In this document: in pieces, positions 1 through 8,964 of the stretch
Position numbering within the stretch: position 1 is the first letter of the stretch
Layout of the letters: every line of letters starts with the position of its first letter
Assembly (NCBI RefSeq): GCF_029931775.1
Contig: NC_079312.1
Coordinates: 14,205,821 to 14,269,820 of the forward strand
Length of the DNA: 64,000 nt
Source: Euleptes europaea
Lineage: Eukaryota > Chordata > Lepidosauria > Squamata > Sphaerodactylidae
Reading direction: 5' to 3'
The notes under the pieces: model-generated
What the model was told of the DNA's origin: nothing
Databases searched by the model: none
The model's input: only the letters and a program-made list of their open reading frames with translations
Translations under genes and position numbers: made by a program

Positions 1-50
1 TAACCCTATCCTGGCTGTGTGCTTCGCAAGTCTAGCCAAGTCCTCCTCGT

Positions 51-249
51 AGGGTTGCCAACCCCCAGGTACTAGCTGGAGATCTGCTGTTACAACTGAT
101 CTCCAGCCGTTAAGAGATCACTTGGAGAAAATAGCCGCTTTGGCAATCGGACTCTATGGCATTGAAGTCCCTCTCCTCCCCAAACCCCGCCCTCAGGCCC
201 AACCCCAAAAACCTCCCGCCGATAGCAAAGAGGGACCTGGCAACCCTAC
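51..249 (+). mobile_element. GGGTTGCCA-TIR short element (MITE-like), copy 1
   Basis: Starts AGGGTTGCCAAC and ends ACCTGGCAACCCTA, so the ends are inverted repeats. Internal hallmarks are CTCCAGCnGnTAGAGATCA, ATGGCCGCTTTGGCAATTGG and CTATGGCATTGAAGTCCCTC. The class is not certain; the inverted ends suggest a non-autonomous DNA transposon. Orientation of this copy is defined as plus. Confidence 0.8.
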
Positions 250-455
250 CTCCTTGGGACCTTTTGACAGCACCCCTCTGGAGGGGGCCACAAAGGCAAA
301 ATGCCTTCCTTTTAAGATATTTGTTGGAGGAAGAGAAGTGACCTCAGACAGGGATCTCTGTGCTGGCTAGGCCATGCCAACTGATCGGCCAGGCTGGCCA
401 TGAGGAAGGTTGGATCCCCCCCCCCCCGGTACAAGCCACATTCTCCACTATAGGT

Positions 456-660
456 AGGGTTGCCAGGTCCCTCTTGGCAACTGGTGGGAGGTTTTTTGGG
501 TGGAACCTGAGGGGGGTGGGGTTTGGGGAGGGGAAAGACTCAATGCCATAGAGTCCAATTGCCAAAGCGGCCATTTTCTCCAGGGGAACTGATCTCTGTC
601 GGCTGGAGATCAGTCGTAATAGCAGATCTCCAGCTGGTATCTGGAGGCTGGCAACCCTTA
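456..660 (-). mobile_element. GGGTTGCCA-TIR element, copy 2
   Basis: Reverse-orientation full copy, AGGGTTGCCAGG to GGCTGGCAACCCTT, with all internal hallmarks. Confidence 0.8.
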
Positions 661-720
661 AGATTATATATGTAAATTAAGGCTGGTGGGGGGGGGGGAG
701 AATCCTGGTTGTCATCATCT

Positions 721-984
721 AGGGTTGCCAGCCTCCAGGTGGGGCCTGAAGCTCCCCCAGAACTACAACTGATTTCCTGACTACAGAGATCCTCTGCCAC
801 TGAGCCATGGCCTCTCTCCAGATAATAAGCCCACATGAAGCTGCCTTATACCATTAGACCATTGCTCCATCAAGGTCAGTATTGTCTACTCAGAATTTTC
901 TCCAGGGGAACTGATCTCTATCGGCTGGAGATCAGCTGTAATAGCAGGAGTTCTCCAGCTAGTAACTGGAGGTTGGCAACCCTA
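721..984 (-). mobile_element. GGGTTGCCA-TIR element remnants around a SINE fragment
   Basis: AGGGTTGCCAGCCTCCAGG starts a partial copy near 721 and a second partial copy ends with GGTTGGCAACCCTA near 984. A fragment of the tRNA-SINE 3' end (CACATGAAGCTGCCTTATAC) lies between them at 831-895. Confidence 0.6.
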
Positions 985-1260
985 ACTATCGGTCACAAGA
1001 ACTCATCTGAGAGATGAACCCAGGCCTGAAGCAAGAATCATATTTAATAAACCTCTCTCAACCTTGCCACCCATCTCTCGCTGGAAGGAGCGTTCTGGCC
1101 ACTTTCAAAAATTATGCAAGTGCCCCATGCCAGGATGTGCTTTGGCACAGGCTCCAACTCAGGGCTGTCAGGTTACAAGACTGATGCGCTCCCAGATGCT
1201 CTAAGGGGGAGGCCAGATCATGCAGAAGCAAGCAAGGAAGAAAACAAAGCACAGGCCCCT

Positions 1261-1331
1261 TCCCTGGCCGGGAATCAAACCCGGGCTGCAGCGGTGAGAG
1301 CGCCGAATCCTGACCACTAGGCCACCGGGGA
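1261..1331 (-). tRNA. tRNA-Glu-like (CTC), gene or recent pseudogene
   Basis: The minus strand has a near-complete tRNA-Glu: acceptor arms TCCCCGG/CCAGGGA (one mismatch), A box GGCCTAGTGGTCAGG, anticodon loop CTCTCAC, T arm CCCGGGTTTGATTCCCGG (one change from the B-box consensus GGTTCGA). A TTTT run follows within 20 bases. Confidence 0.6.
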
Positions 1332-1444
1332 GAGAGGTGAAGTAGTAGTCTCGGTGCCCCAGCTTCTGGTAGGCTAAAAGCCCACAGAGAAAGCAAAGGA
1401 GGGACTGGCCTTTCCCAAGGGCTCCTCGCATGAGGCAAAAGCCT

Positions 1445-1515
1445 TCCCTGGCCAGGAATTGAACCCAAGACTTGGCAGTGATGGCGCCAAATCCTGGCCA
1501 CTAGACCACCAGGGA
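1445..1515 (-). pseudogene. tRNA-Glu-derived pseudogene
   Basis: Minus strand with a perfect TCCCTGG/CCAGGGA acceptor stem and TGGTCTAGTGG, but the anticodon loop is CCATCAC (no U33) and the T stem is poorly paired. It lies 113 bp from the first copy on the same strand. Confidence 0.65.
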
Positions 1516-1779
1516 TTCAACAAGGCTTTCCCTGTCCTCTTGCTCTGCTGTGTTTGGTGGGACTAGCGGAGTCCTCCTTCAAAGCTGACTCTTTCTGTGC
1601 AGTTACCTCCAGAGAGGGTTGTGCAGGCGAAGGCCTACCTCCAGAGAGGGTTGTTAGGGGAAGGGAAGTCACCTGGGACAGAACTCATCCTGGCTTGGCT
1701 TTGCCAACCCATTGGTCAGGAAGGGGTGACATTTCTCCCTCCCCCCCCAAAAAAGGTACAGGTCAAATCCCCATAGGCA

Positions 1780-1969
1780 TGCCAACCTCCAGGTGGGGCC
1801 TGGAGTTCTTCTGGAATTCCATCTGATCTCCAGGCTGCAGAGATCAGTTTCCCCGGAGAAAATGGCAGTTTTAGAGGGAGGGCTGTGGCATCATATCCCT
1901 GCTGAACTCCCTCCCCAAATCCCACCCCCAAATCCCCAGGAATTTTCAGTCTGGAGTTGGCAACCCTAC
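1780..1969 (+). mobile_element. GGGTTGCCA-TIR element, diverged copy
   Basis: Reads GCCAACCTCCAGGTGGGGCC to GAGTTGGCAACCCTA and belongs to a variant subfamily with CTGGAGTT and GATCTCCAGG. Confidence 0.6.
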
Positions 1970-2338
1970 ATTCACCCCTTGGCACAGCAAAAATGGTCTT
2001 GTGTGGGTTTTGAACCTGGACCCTGTCACGCCCAAAGCAAGTCATGCCTCTAAAACAACAAACCTCCCATGTTGTCGTCCCCCACCCCTCAGAGCCAGAG
2101 GAAGTGGACCTGGCAACCCTAAAACGTCAGCTTCTCTGCACTGCCCTCTGGGTCAACGAAGGCAGCAAAACAGGAGGTGGGGGTACGTCCTCACTGACTG
2201 TCGTCTTCCCAGACCTGGTTTGGGGAGTCATCATGGACCCTGGTCAGGGAGAAGGATTGCTTTGTCGTTGTGAAATGCTGTCGCATCTGACCTTCAGGTG
2301 GCAAAAATCTGCACAGGCTAAAAGGAGAGGCCTACACA

Positions 2339-2408
2339 TAGCAGAGGATGGCTTCGATCCATCGACCTCTGGGTTATGGGCCCAGTGCTTCCGCTGCACC
2401 ACTCTGCT
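2339..2408 (-). tRNA. Initiator tRNA-Met-like sequence
   Basis: Minus strand matches vertebrate tRNA-iMet: AGCAGAGTGG start, GGGCCCATAACCC anticodon arm (CAT), AGGTCGATGGATCGAA T arm and CTCTGCT end. Two bases are missing at the D-stem/anticodon-stem junction, while the D stem keeps pairing (GTGC/GCAC). TTTT follows. A functional gene is possible but a pseudogene is more likely. Confidence 0.6.
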
Positions 2409-2621
2409 GGCTGGCTGGCTGGCTGGGGAGGAAACTCCTCTCTGGCTCCTGTCGACTCTGCAGCACAATCAGCAAACTGTCAGCACTTGCCCTATTCAGA
2501 ACCAATAACCACGACAGGAGACACACTGGTCCAAGGAAGATGGTTTGCTGGCAGCATAGGTTTGCAGAGCATACAGGATCTAAGACAGCAATGGAGGGCA
2601 CTGGGATACACTTGACTATAT

Positions 2622-2848
2622 GTGTGTGTAAAGTGCCGTCAAGTCGCAGCTGACTTATGGCGACCCCTTTTTGGGGGTTTTCATGGCAAGAGACTAACAG
2701 AGGTGGTTTGCCAGTGCCTTCCTCTGCACAGCAACCCTGGCCTTCCTTGGTGGTCTCCCATCCAAATACTAACCAGGGCTGACCCTGCTTAGCTTCTGAG
2801 ATCTGACGAGATCAGGCTAGCCTGGGCCATCCAGGTCAGGGCACTTGA
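2622..2848 (-). mobile_element. 5S-rRNA-derived SINE with Bov-B-like tail
   Basis: The reverse complement begins with a 5S rRNA-like head (GCTAAGCAGGGTCAG, TATTTGGATGGGAGACCACC, matching the 5S internal promoter region) and ends in CGACTTGACGGCACTTTACAC, the Bov-B-like tail also seen in Sauria SINEs. Confidence 0.75.
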
Positions 2849-3381
2849 CTATATAAAAGCATAGAAAAAAGCATTCAGTATTCAGCAGCACAGGTCAGGC
2901 TCAAGAGATTACTATTTCAAAACAGTCTAGAGATGCCTCCGTTCTCATGGAGTACTGTCTACTTCAAAGAGTCCAAGAATGCAAAACAATCCTTGGTGGA
3001 AAAGCGAAACTGAGACACAGGCCTGACACAAGCACATCTGGCTATTTGAATGCCTGCAGGGGCATCTTTGAATGTGTCTAGCTGTGGCTGAGTGGTGAAG
3101 GAAATGAGATCGTAATCTGCTTTGCTCTGCATAAGTAGGTTTGACTCCCTCCCTCACTGAGCCTTTTTTTTTAAAAAAAAAATTTGGACATACAAGAAGG
3201 CCTTGTGGAAAGTTTGGCCTGTCTGGACTGTTTCCTGGATCACTAGATGCAGCAAAATCGGTGCACCTCCAAAGGTGGGCCACGGGGGAAGGGAAAGGAC
3301 AGGATAGAAAAAAGGCAGTGAACCTCTGAAGACCACACTGGGCAGGGGGGAGGCACTGTGCTCTTTGCCCCTCTTGTTCCT

Positions 3382-3589
3382 ACGGTTGCCAGGTCCTCTT
3401 CGCCACTGGTGGGAGGTTTTGGGGGCGGAGCCTGGGGAGGGTGGGCTTTGGTGAGGGGAGGGCCTTCAATGCCATAGAGCCCAATGGCTGAAGCGGCCAT
3501 TTTCTCTGGGTGAACTGATCTCTATTGGCTGGAGTACATTTGTAATAGCAGGAGATCTCCAGTTACTACCTGGAGGTTGGCAACCCTAC
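3382..3589 (-). mobile_element. GGGTTGCCA-TIR element, copy
   Basis: Reverse copy, ACGGTTGCCAGG to GGTTGGCAACCCTAC, with all hallmarks. Confidence 0.8.
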
Positions 3590-3791
3590 TTGTACCCCTT
3601 CCAGGGGTCATGATGAAAAGTTTGCAAGCCCACCTTGGCTGTATTTCTCTGGGTTTATCCCTGATTAGCCCTGATCTCACATTCTCTCCCTCTGCTGTTT
3701 TTCACATTGTCTGTATCAGACTGTAAGCTTTTAGAGGGCAGAGAACTATTTTGCCTGTCTAGTATATTTTTATACTACCAATGTCTTCACA

Positions 3792-3897
3792 CCAACCCTG
3801 TGAAGTAGGTTAGGTTGGGGGGGGAGCGATAGGCCCGGGGCCACCCATCATACTTCCTGGTCTCTGGTGCTCTAACCACTACACCACACTGGCTCAA
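3792..3897 (-). mobile_element. CORE-SINE fragment
   Basis: Reverse-strand CORE domain (CCTGTGAAGTAGGTTAGG) and tRNA-like head (TGGTGCTCTAACCACTACAC). Confidence 0.6.
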
Positions 3898-4015
3898 TTA
3901 AATTCCAGAAGGTGCTATGTACATTAGTGGCACTGAAATAAAAATAATAATCATAATCATAACTATAAACTGGTAAATTACCAAGCCCCTCTGGGGAAGC
4001 TGTGCTTTTCTAGGT

Positions 4016-4563
4016 CAGGGGTCCCCAACATGATGCATATGGTACCTGCCAAGAGCCAGCGTTGGTGTAGTGGTTAAGAGCGGTGGACTCTGATTTGGTG
4101 AACTCGGTTGTCCACTCTTACACATGAAGGCAGCTGGATGACCTTGGGCTAGTCACAGTTCTCTTCTAGCTCTCTCAGCCCCACCTACCTTACAAGGTGT
4201 CTGTTGTAGGGAGAGGAAGGGAAGAAGATGGTCTGATTATCCATTAAAAGTAGAAAAAATCGGCATATAAAAACCGACTCGTCTTCTTTTTTAGAAAGTG
4301 GGCAGGGCCAGGTGGGGCTTTTAACCCAGCTAGGCTTCTAACTGGCCTATGAGGATTTGATGGGCAGCACAGGTTTTTTAAAAACGTTGCTTTGGAAGCA
4401 GCTGCCATCCCAGCACAAAGATCTTCATCGTGTGACAGATGGTAAGCTGTGGCCAGCTATGCTGTGGCTGGCTTGGCCTCCTGCCGCAGTCATTTTGTGA
4501 CCCTGCCCATCATGCTGTGTCAGAATGTGCCCACAGGCTCAAAAAGGTTTGGGACCCCTTCTG
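4016..4563 (+). mobile_element. Non-autonomous hAT with a nested CORE-SINE
   Basis: Ends CAGGGGTCCCCAACATG and GGTTTGGGACCCCTTCTG form hAT-type inverted repeats. A related copy lies at 13166-13501 and an inverted one at 7614-8014. A SINE interrupts it at 4060-4294. Confidence 0.7.
4060..4294 (+). mobile_element. tRNA-derived CORE-SINE (MIR-like)
   Basis: A tRNA-like head (GCGTTGGTGTAGTGGTTAAG), a CORE domain (TGACCTTGGGCTAGTCACAG) and the tail CGGCATATAAAAACCGACTC. Inserted in the hAT at 4016. Confidence 0.75.
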
Positions 4564-5090
4564 TACTGAGACGAACTTTTGAACAAGTTTCGCAGAATCT
4601 AGGCGTATTGCACAGAATTCTGCTGCGTGTTCTTATTGCAGGAGGCATCTGGGGCCCACAGGTGAACAGGCCATTTATGCACGGTCAGTTTTGACGCTCG
4701 CTCAAAGCTCTTTTTTTAAATGCGACTTTAAAAACGCCTATTCACCGTCCCAGCGCAAAAGGAGAAATTCCACCCCCCCTCGCCTGCTCCTTTGTTCCTG
4801 TTTGCATAGCCATTGGCATGTGCGTAGCTAACCCGCCACTGTTATTATGCATGGTTCCTTCAGGGGGATTCTTCGCGGCAAACACCAAAGGTCGCGTTAA
4901 ATGGGCTCTTTAGTAATGCGAAGCAGGTATGCGCCGGAAAGACGTGAAAAATTAAAAAAAATATGCAGGGCAATGCAGCCTGGAACGCGCTGCTAATTAC
5001 CACGCAAAAATGGCCTGAGAATAGGCACTCAATTAAAAACATTTCCAGCTCTCAAGTAGGGTTGGCAATCTTCATGTAAGGCCAGGAGAT

Positions 5091-5300
5091 AGGGTTGCCA
5101 ACCTCCAGGCACTAGCTGGAGATCTCCTGCTATTACAACTGATCTCCAGCTGATAGAGATCAGATCACCTGGAGAAAAATGGTTGCTTTGGCCATTGGAT
5201 TCTACGGCATTGAAGTCCCTCCCCTCCCCAAACCCCGCCCTCCTCAGGCTCCGTCCCCAAAACCTCCCGCCAGTGGCGAAGAGGGACCTGGCAACCGTAC
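5091..5300 (+). mobile_element. GGGTTGCCA-TIR element, copy
   Basis: AGGGTTGCCAACCTCCAGG to ACCTGGCAACCGTA, full length with all internal hallmarks. Confidence 0.8.
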
Positions 5301-5690
5301 CGGGAGATCTCCTGGAATTACAACTGACCTGCAGACAACAAGTGCAGTGTCCTAAGATATTTGGCAAGCTCCAAGCAGTTCTTGCTAGCTAATTGTGCCC
5401 TGGCCTGATGCCCACAATCCCGCCAATCCCTGACTGGAGAAAACTGTTAATGTGTTTTGTTATGTCTCTATTTTTATTTTTTAATAGATTTTTTTCTATT
5501 TTCTCTCTCTTTATTATTAATATTATATTATCATTGCTTATCGAAATATATTAAATAAGGGGGAAATATAACATTAAAATAATGACATAAGGATTAGAAA
5601 ATATTAATACAAAGGAGACACCAGATATTTGTAGGGAGGAAGTCGGTGAGGAAGTCAGTTATTATTAATGTTTAATACTGAAGACATGCA

Positions 5691-5777
5691 CCTAATAATT
5701 TGTTAATTTTTTATCGAGTCAAAGATTGGTATATAGGATGTATTGTCAAATGAGATGTATAGCAATTATTGAAAAAT

Positions 5778-5837
<60 letters not shown>

Positions 5838-6097
5838 CACATTATTATTATATATATTATATATATATAATATAATGACAATACATCATATATATATATC
5901 ATATAATATAATGACAATACATCATATTGTATTGTCATTATATATATTATTGTCATTATATATTATTGTCATTATATATTATTGTCATCATATTGTATTG
6001 TCATTATATAATTTTTCAATAATTGCTATACATCTCATTTGACAATACATCCTATATACCAATCTTTGACTCGATAAAAAATTAACAAATTATTAGG
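5691..6097. repeat. 92-bp perfect inverted repeat with an AT-rich loop
   Basis: Arms 5691-5782 and 6006-6097 are exact reverse complements over 92 bp. The loop holds an (AT)n run (about 5782-5836) and several copies of TATTGTCATTATA. Confidence 0.9.
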
Positions 6098-6098
6098 T

Positions 6099-6105
<7 letters not shown>

Positions 6106-6154
<49 letters not shown>
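6106..6154. repeat. (CA)n microsatellite
   Basis: Uninterrupted CA dinucleotides next to the large inverted repeat. Confidence 0.9.
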
Positions 6155-6160
<6 letters not shown>

Positions 6161-6349
6161 CCGCCAATCCTGCCCTGTGTGTGTGCATACTCACATGTAT
6201 TGTGGCAGGCTGAAATTCAACTGGTGCAGCTAAGGCAACTTCGAGAGCCCGTGGAAAGGAGGAAAGCCGCGTGCGCCGCATTGGTCATGTTGCACGCGCA
6301 GGCTGTTTTGTGGGGGGAGGGGTCTTCTTCTCTCTGCTGCTTTGCTAGC

Positions 6350-6552
6350 AGGCGCTGGAAGGGGTTAAACGCACGGAGATCCGGTTTTCTAGAGAGGCTG
6401 GGGAGTGGAGGGGGGGGGGATCGGAGCAGCCGTCTTCCCGGCTCCACTCCTCCTCCTTCCCGAAGAGACGGTCCTTGCAGTCCTCCCTTTGCGAGGAGGT
6501 GTGCGGAGTCGCCGCAGAAAGGAAACGCCAAGGTTGCGAGGAAGAGGGAAAG
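6350..6552 (+). promoter_or_regulatory. GC-rich promoter and non-coding first exon of zinc-finger gene A
   Basis: A GC- and CpG-rich stretch beginning near GCTGGAAGGGGTTAAACGCA and ending at a good splice donor, AAAG|GTGAGT, with the donor GT at 6553. The same core (CTGGAAGGGGTTAA, then a CTAGAG motif) recurs just before donors upstream of genes B (exon end 23824) and C (exon end 39063), so it is read as a conserved first exon. It has no ATG from the core to the donor, which makes it 5' UTR. The transcription start is not defined; the left limit is the start of the conserved core. Confidence 0.55.
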
Positions 6553-6701
6553 GTGAGTTCCAGCAAGCCAGGAAAGGTTAGCAAGCAAGCAGAGGTTCCT
6601 GGGTGCAGGGAGGAGAGAAAAGGAGGGCAGGGGCTCCAAAGAAGATCCGAGGCTGGAAGAGGGGTAGAAATGGAAAGAAAGACTCCCCTTATGGATAGAA
6701 A

Positions 6702-6897
6702 AGGGCAAGAGTCCAGTAGCACCTTAAAGACTAACACAAATATTTTCTGGCAGGGTAGGAGCTTTTGTGAGCCACAGCTCACTTCTTCAGATCTGAAGAA
6801 GTATCTGAAGAAGAGAGCTGTGGCTCACGAAAGCTCATACCCTGCCAGAAAATATTTTTGTTAGTCTTTAAGGTGCTACTGGACTCTTGCTCTTTTC
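6702..6897. repeat. Inverted pair of a short interspersed repeat
   Basis: AGTCCAGTAGCACCTTAAAG near 6710 is answered by CTTTAAGGTGCTACTGGACT near 6870, with arms of about 90 bp meeting at CAGATCTGAAGAAG. Single-arm copies of the same repeat lie near 27998-28130 and 38462-38612. Confidence 0.75.
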
Positions 6898-7119
6898 TGT
6901 CCTGGGTAAGGGAGGAAATGCAAAAAGAAAGCTCCCCTAGGGTTGCCAATAAGCTGGAGACAAAAGAATGTATTGTCCTTGTAACAGAGACTCAAAAGTG
7001 CGGAAATGGACCGTTGAACCGTTTCCTGGCATTGAGGCAAATAAGAACCATTTAAATCTCTGTTAAGGGGATGGGACATTTTTCCTCTCCAGGTTGTTGG
7101 GAACCCTGCTCCCTCCAGT

Positions 7120-7340
7120 AAAGTATGGTGTCGTGGATAGAGCATTGTACTTGACTCTGAGAGAATCGGGTTCAAATCCCCTGCTCTGCCATGGAAGCCC
7201 TCTGGGTGACCTTGGACCAGTCGACTCTCACAGTCTGCCTAGCCTACCTCGTAGGGTTGTTGTGAGGAGAGGAGAATAATGTGAGCCACTTTGGTCCCCA
7301 TTAGAGGGGAAAGCAGGGTATACATATCTAAATAAAATAA
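7120..7340 (+). mobile_element. CORE-SINE, diverged subfamily
   Basis: Head ending GAATCGGGTTCAAATCCCC, CORE (GGGTGACCTTGGACCAGTC) and a 3' end GTGAGCCACTTTGG followed by AAATAAAATAAATAAAA. Confidence 0.7.
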
Positions 7341-7369
7341 ATAAAATCCACATCACTGGAAGAATCAGA

Positions 7370-7545
7370 CTAAAGAACCATCCAGTCCAAAGATCTGGTT
7401 GTTTCTATCAGTGACCAGCTGGATGCCCCTCAGAATTATGTAGGCAGGCTATGGAAGGAATAGCCCCTCCACCAAACAATTAGTATTTAGAGGTATACTG
7501 CCTGGGTACATGGATATTCCACTTAGCTATCATGGCTGTTTTGAG
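7370..7545 (-). mobile_element. CR1/L3-like 3'-end fragment
   Basis: Shares TATACTGCCTGGGTACATGG-type text with the fragment near 56000-56205 (ACTGCCTCTGAACATGGAGG), a common reptile LINE 3' end. Family and orientation are tentative. Confidence 0.4.
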
Positions 7546-7613
7546 TGTGTAAAGTGCCGTTTAAAAAGTCCCCAAACAGTAAGCAAACTTATGAATTAAT
7601 TGTAACTTCTAGA

Positions 7614-8014
7614 GCAGGTTGCCCCAGCCTTTTTGGGTTTGCGGGCACATTTGGAATTCGGAGAACATCGTGGTAAGTGCAGTCATAGAATCACAGAGTT
7701 GGAAGGGACACCAGGGTCATCTAGTCTAACCCCCTGCACAGTCACAGAATGGCTACCACAAAATGCCTGCTGAAGGAGGCGGGGTAAGCACAGATATGGC
7801 TGCGGCAGCTCACCTTGAGTCACGCAGTGAAGATCCTGGTGCTGTGGTGGCAGCTGCTGCCGCAGCAACATTTTCTTATCAATCTGCACAGCCGTTCAAA
7901 TCTCCAGTGGCCAATTAGAACCCTTGTTGAGCAAAAGCCCTCCCTGCCTCCCCATTTCTAAAAACACTTGGCGAGACCAGGAAAGGGGTCTATGTTGGGG
8001 ATCCCCGTTCTAGA
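7614..8014 (-). mobile_element. Non-autonomous hAT with a CR1 fragment inside
   Basis: Reverse copy of the family at 4016 and 13166 (GTTGGGGATCCCCGTTCTAG at the right end). A CR1 3' end is inserted at 7683-7750. Confidence 0.6.
7683..7750 (-). mobile_element. CR1 3'-end fragment
   Basis: Reads ATAGAATCACAGAGTTGGAA and GGGTCATCTAGTCTAACCCC on the plus strand, the reverse complement of the CR1 3' end seen intact near 22798. Confidence 0.75.
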
Positions 8015-8463
8015 GAAACAAAACAAGGAGATGTCTTGTGGCACTCCATGAAAAGGCAGAGGTGGGTCCACCCACGTGGCCCAGACCAGGGGAGAAGGTT
8101 TCCCCTTTTATTTCAAGAGAATGAGAGATGAGAACCAAAGATGAAGATTTTTATGCAGGTGGCATCAAAAGGCATGACTTGGCCTCTGGAAATACTGTTG
8201 TATTTTGGATGACACTTCCTTCGCCTGAACATTAGCCAGGAAGGGAAAGAAACCCAGTTCTGCTTCTTCCTTTAGGCTGCATTCATATATGACAGCAAAC
8301 CAGAATTCACCAGTGGTTTGTCGCTATCGGGCACCAACCCAGCTTCTTTGCTACGCCTGTGTGCTTCTGTCATCCGCATCCACGCAGACTGAGTGATCCA
8401 CGCAGACTGAGTGAACACGTTCCCGGTTCAATCAAGCTCTGATTTTCCAGAGCTTTCAAGCTG

Positions 8464-8740
8464 ATTTATTATTTATTTATTTTACAGACTTTATGTCCTG
8501 CCTTTCTGCTCTCATGAGGGCCAGCAAGGCGGTGAACAAATTAAAGCATACATAATAAAATGATAATTAAAGACGCCATTAAAATTATTAAAAGGAGAGC
8601 TAAAATATGCACAAAGATGTAAAGGTAACAAATAAAACACTGGGTGAGGAAGGGGTGATCCCTGAGAGAATGCCAAATGAACCAAAAAAAGTCATCACCT
8701 GCCAGAAGGGAAGGGTGCCTCAGCAAACTGAAGGTTTTCC
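8464..8740 (-). mobile_element. LINE 3'-end fragment (L2/CR1-like)
   Basis: ATTTATTATTTATTTATTTT followed by TGTCCTGCCTTTCTGCTC, an inverted LINE tail of the type that ends in (ATAAA)n after a CCCTGCC-like motif. Clade not resolved. Confidence 0.45.
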
Positions 8741-8964
8741 ACCTACAAGTAGGATTCTAAATGACAGTTTGAACATAACCTAAGTAATGTTTGTTTGGAG
8801 GCAGAATCTGGTGGAAATGTGACTGTAGCGGGAATCTCTTTTCCATCCTTGCAAAATGCCCTTGCTGAATGTCCTTGCTTCTTCTCCTTCAGGTGCCAAG
8901 GCTTCTTCAGGAGTCATCTACTGATTTGCTCACATCAGAACTGAATCCACCAGAGGTCCAGAAG

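Noticed and set aside
1950-2045. tRNA-like T arm (GGTTTTGAACCTGGACC)
   Set aside because: No acceptor stem or anticodon arm could be assembled around it.
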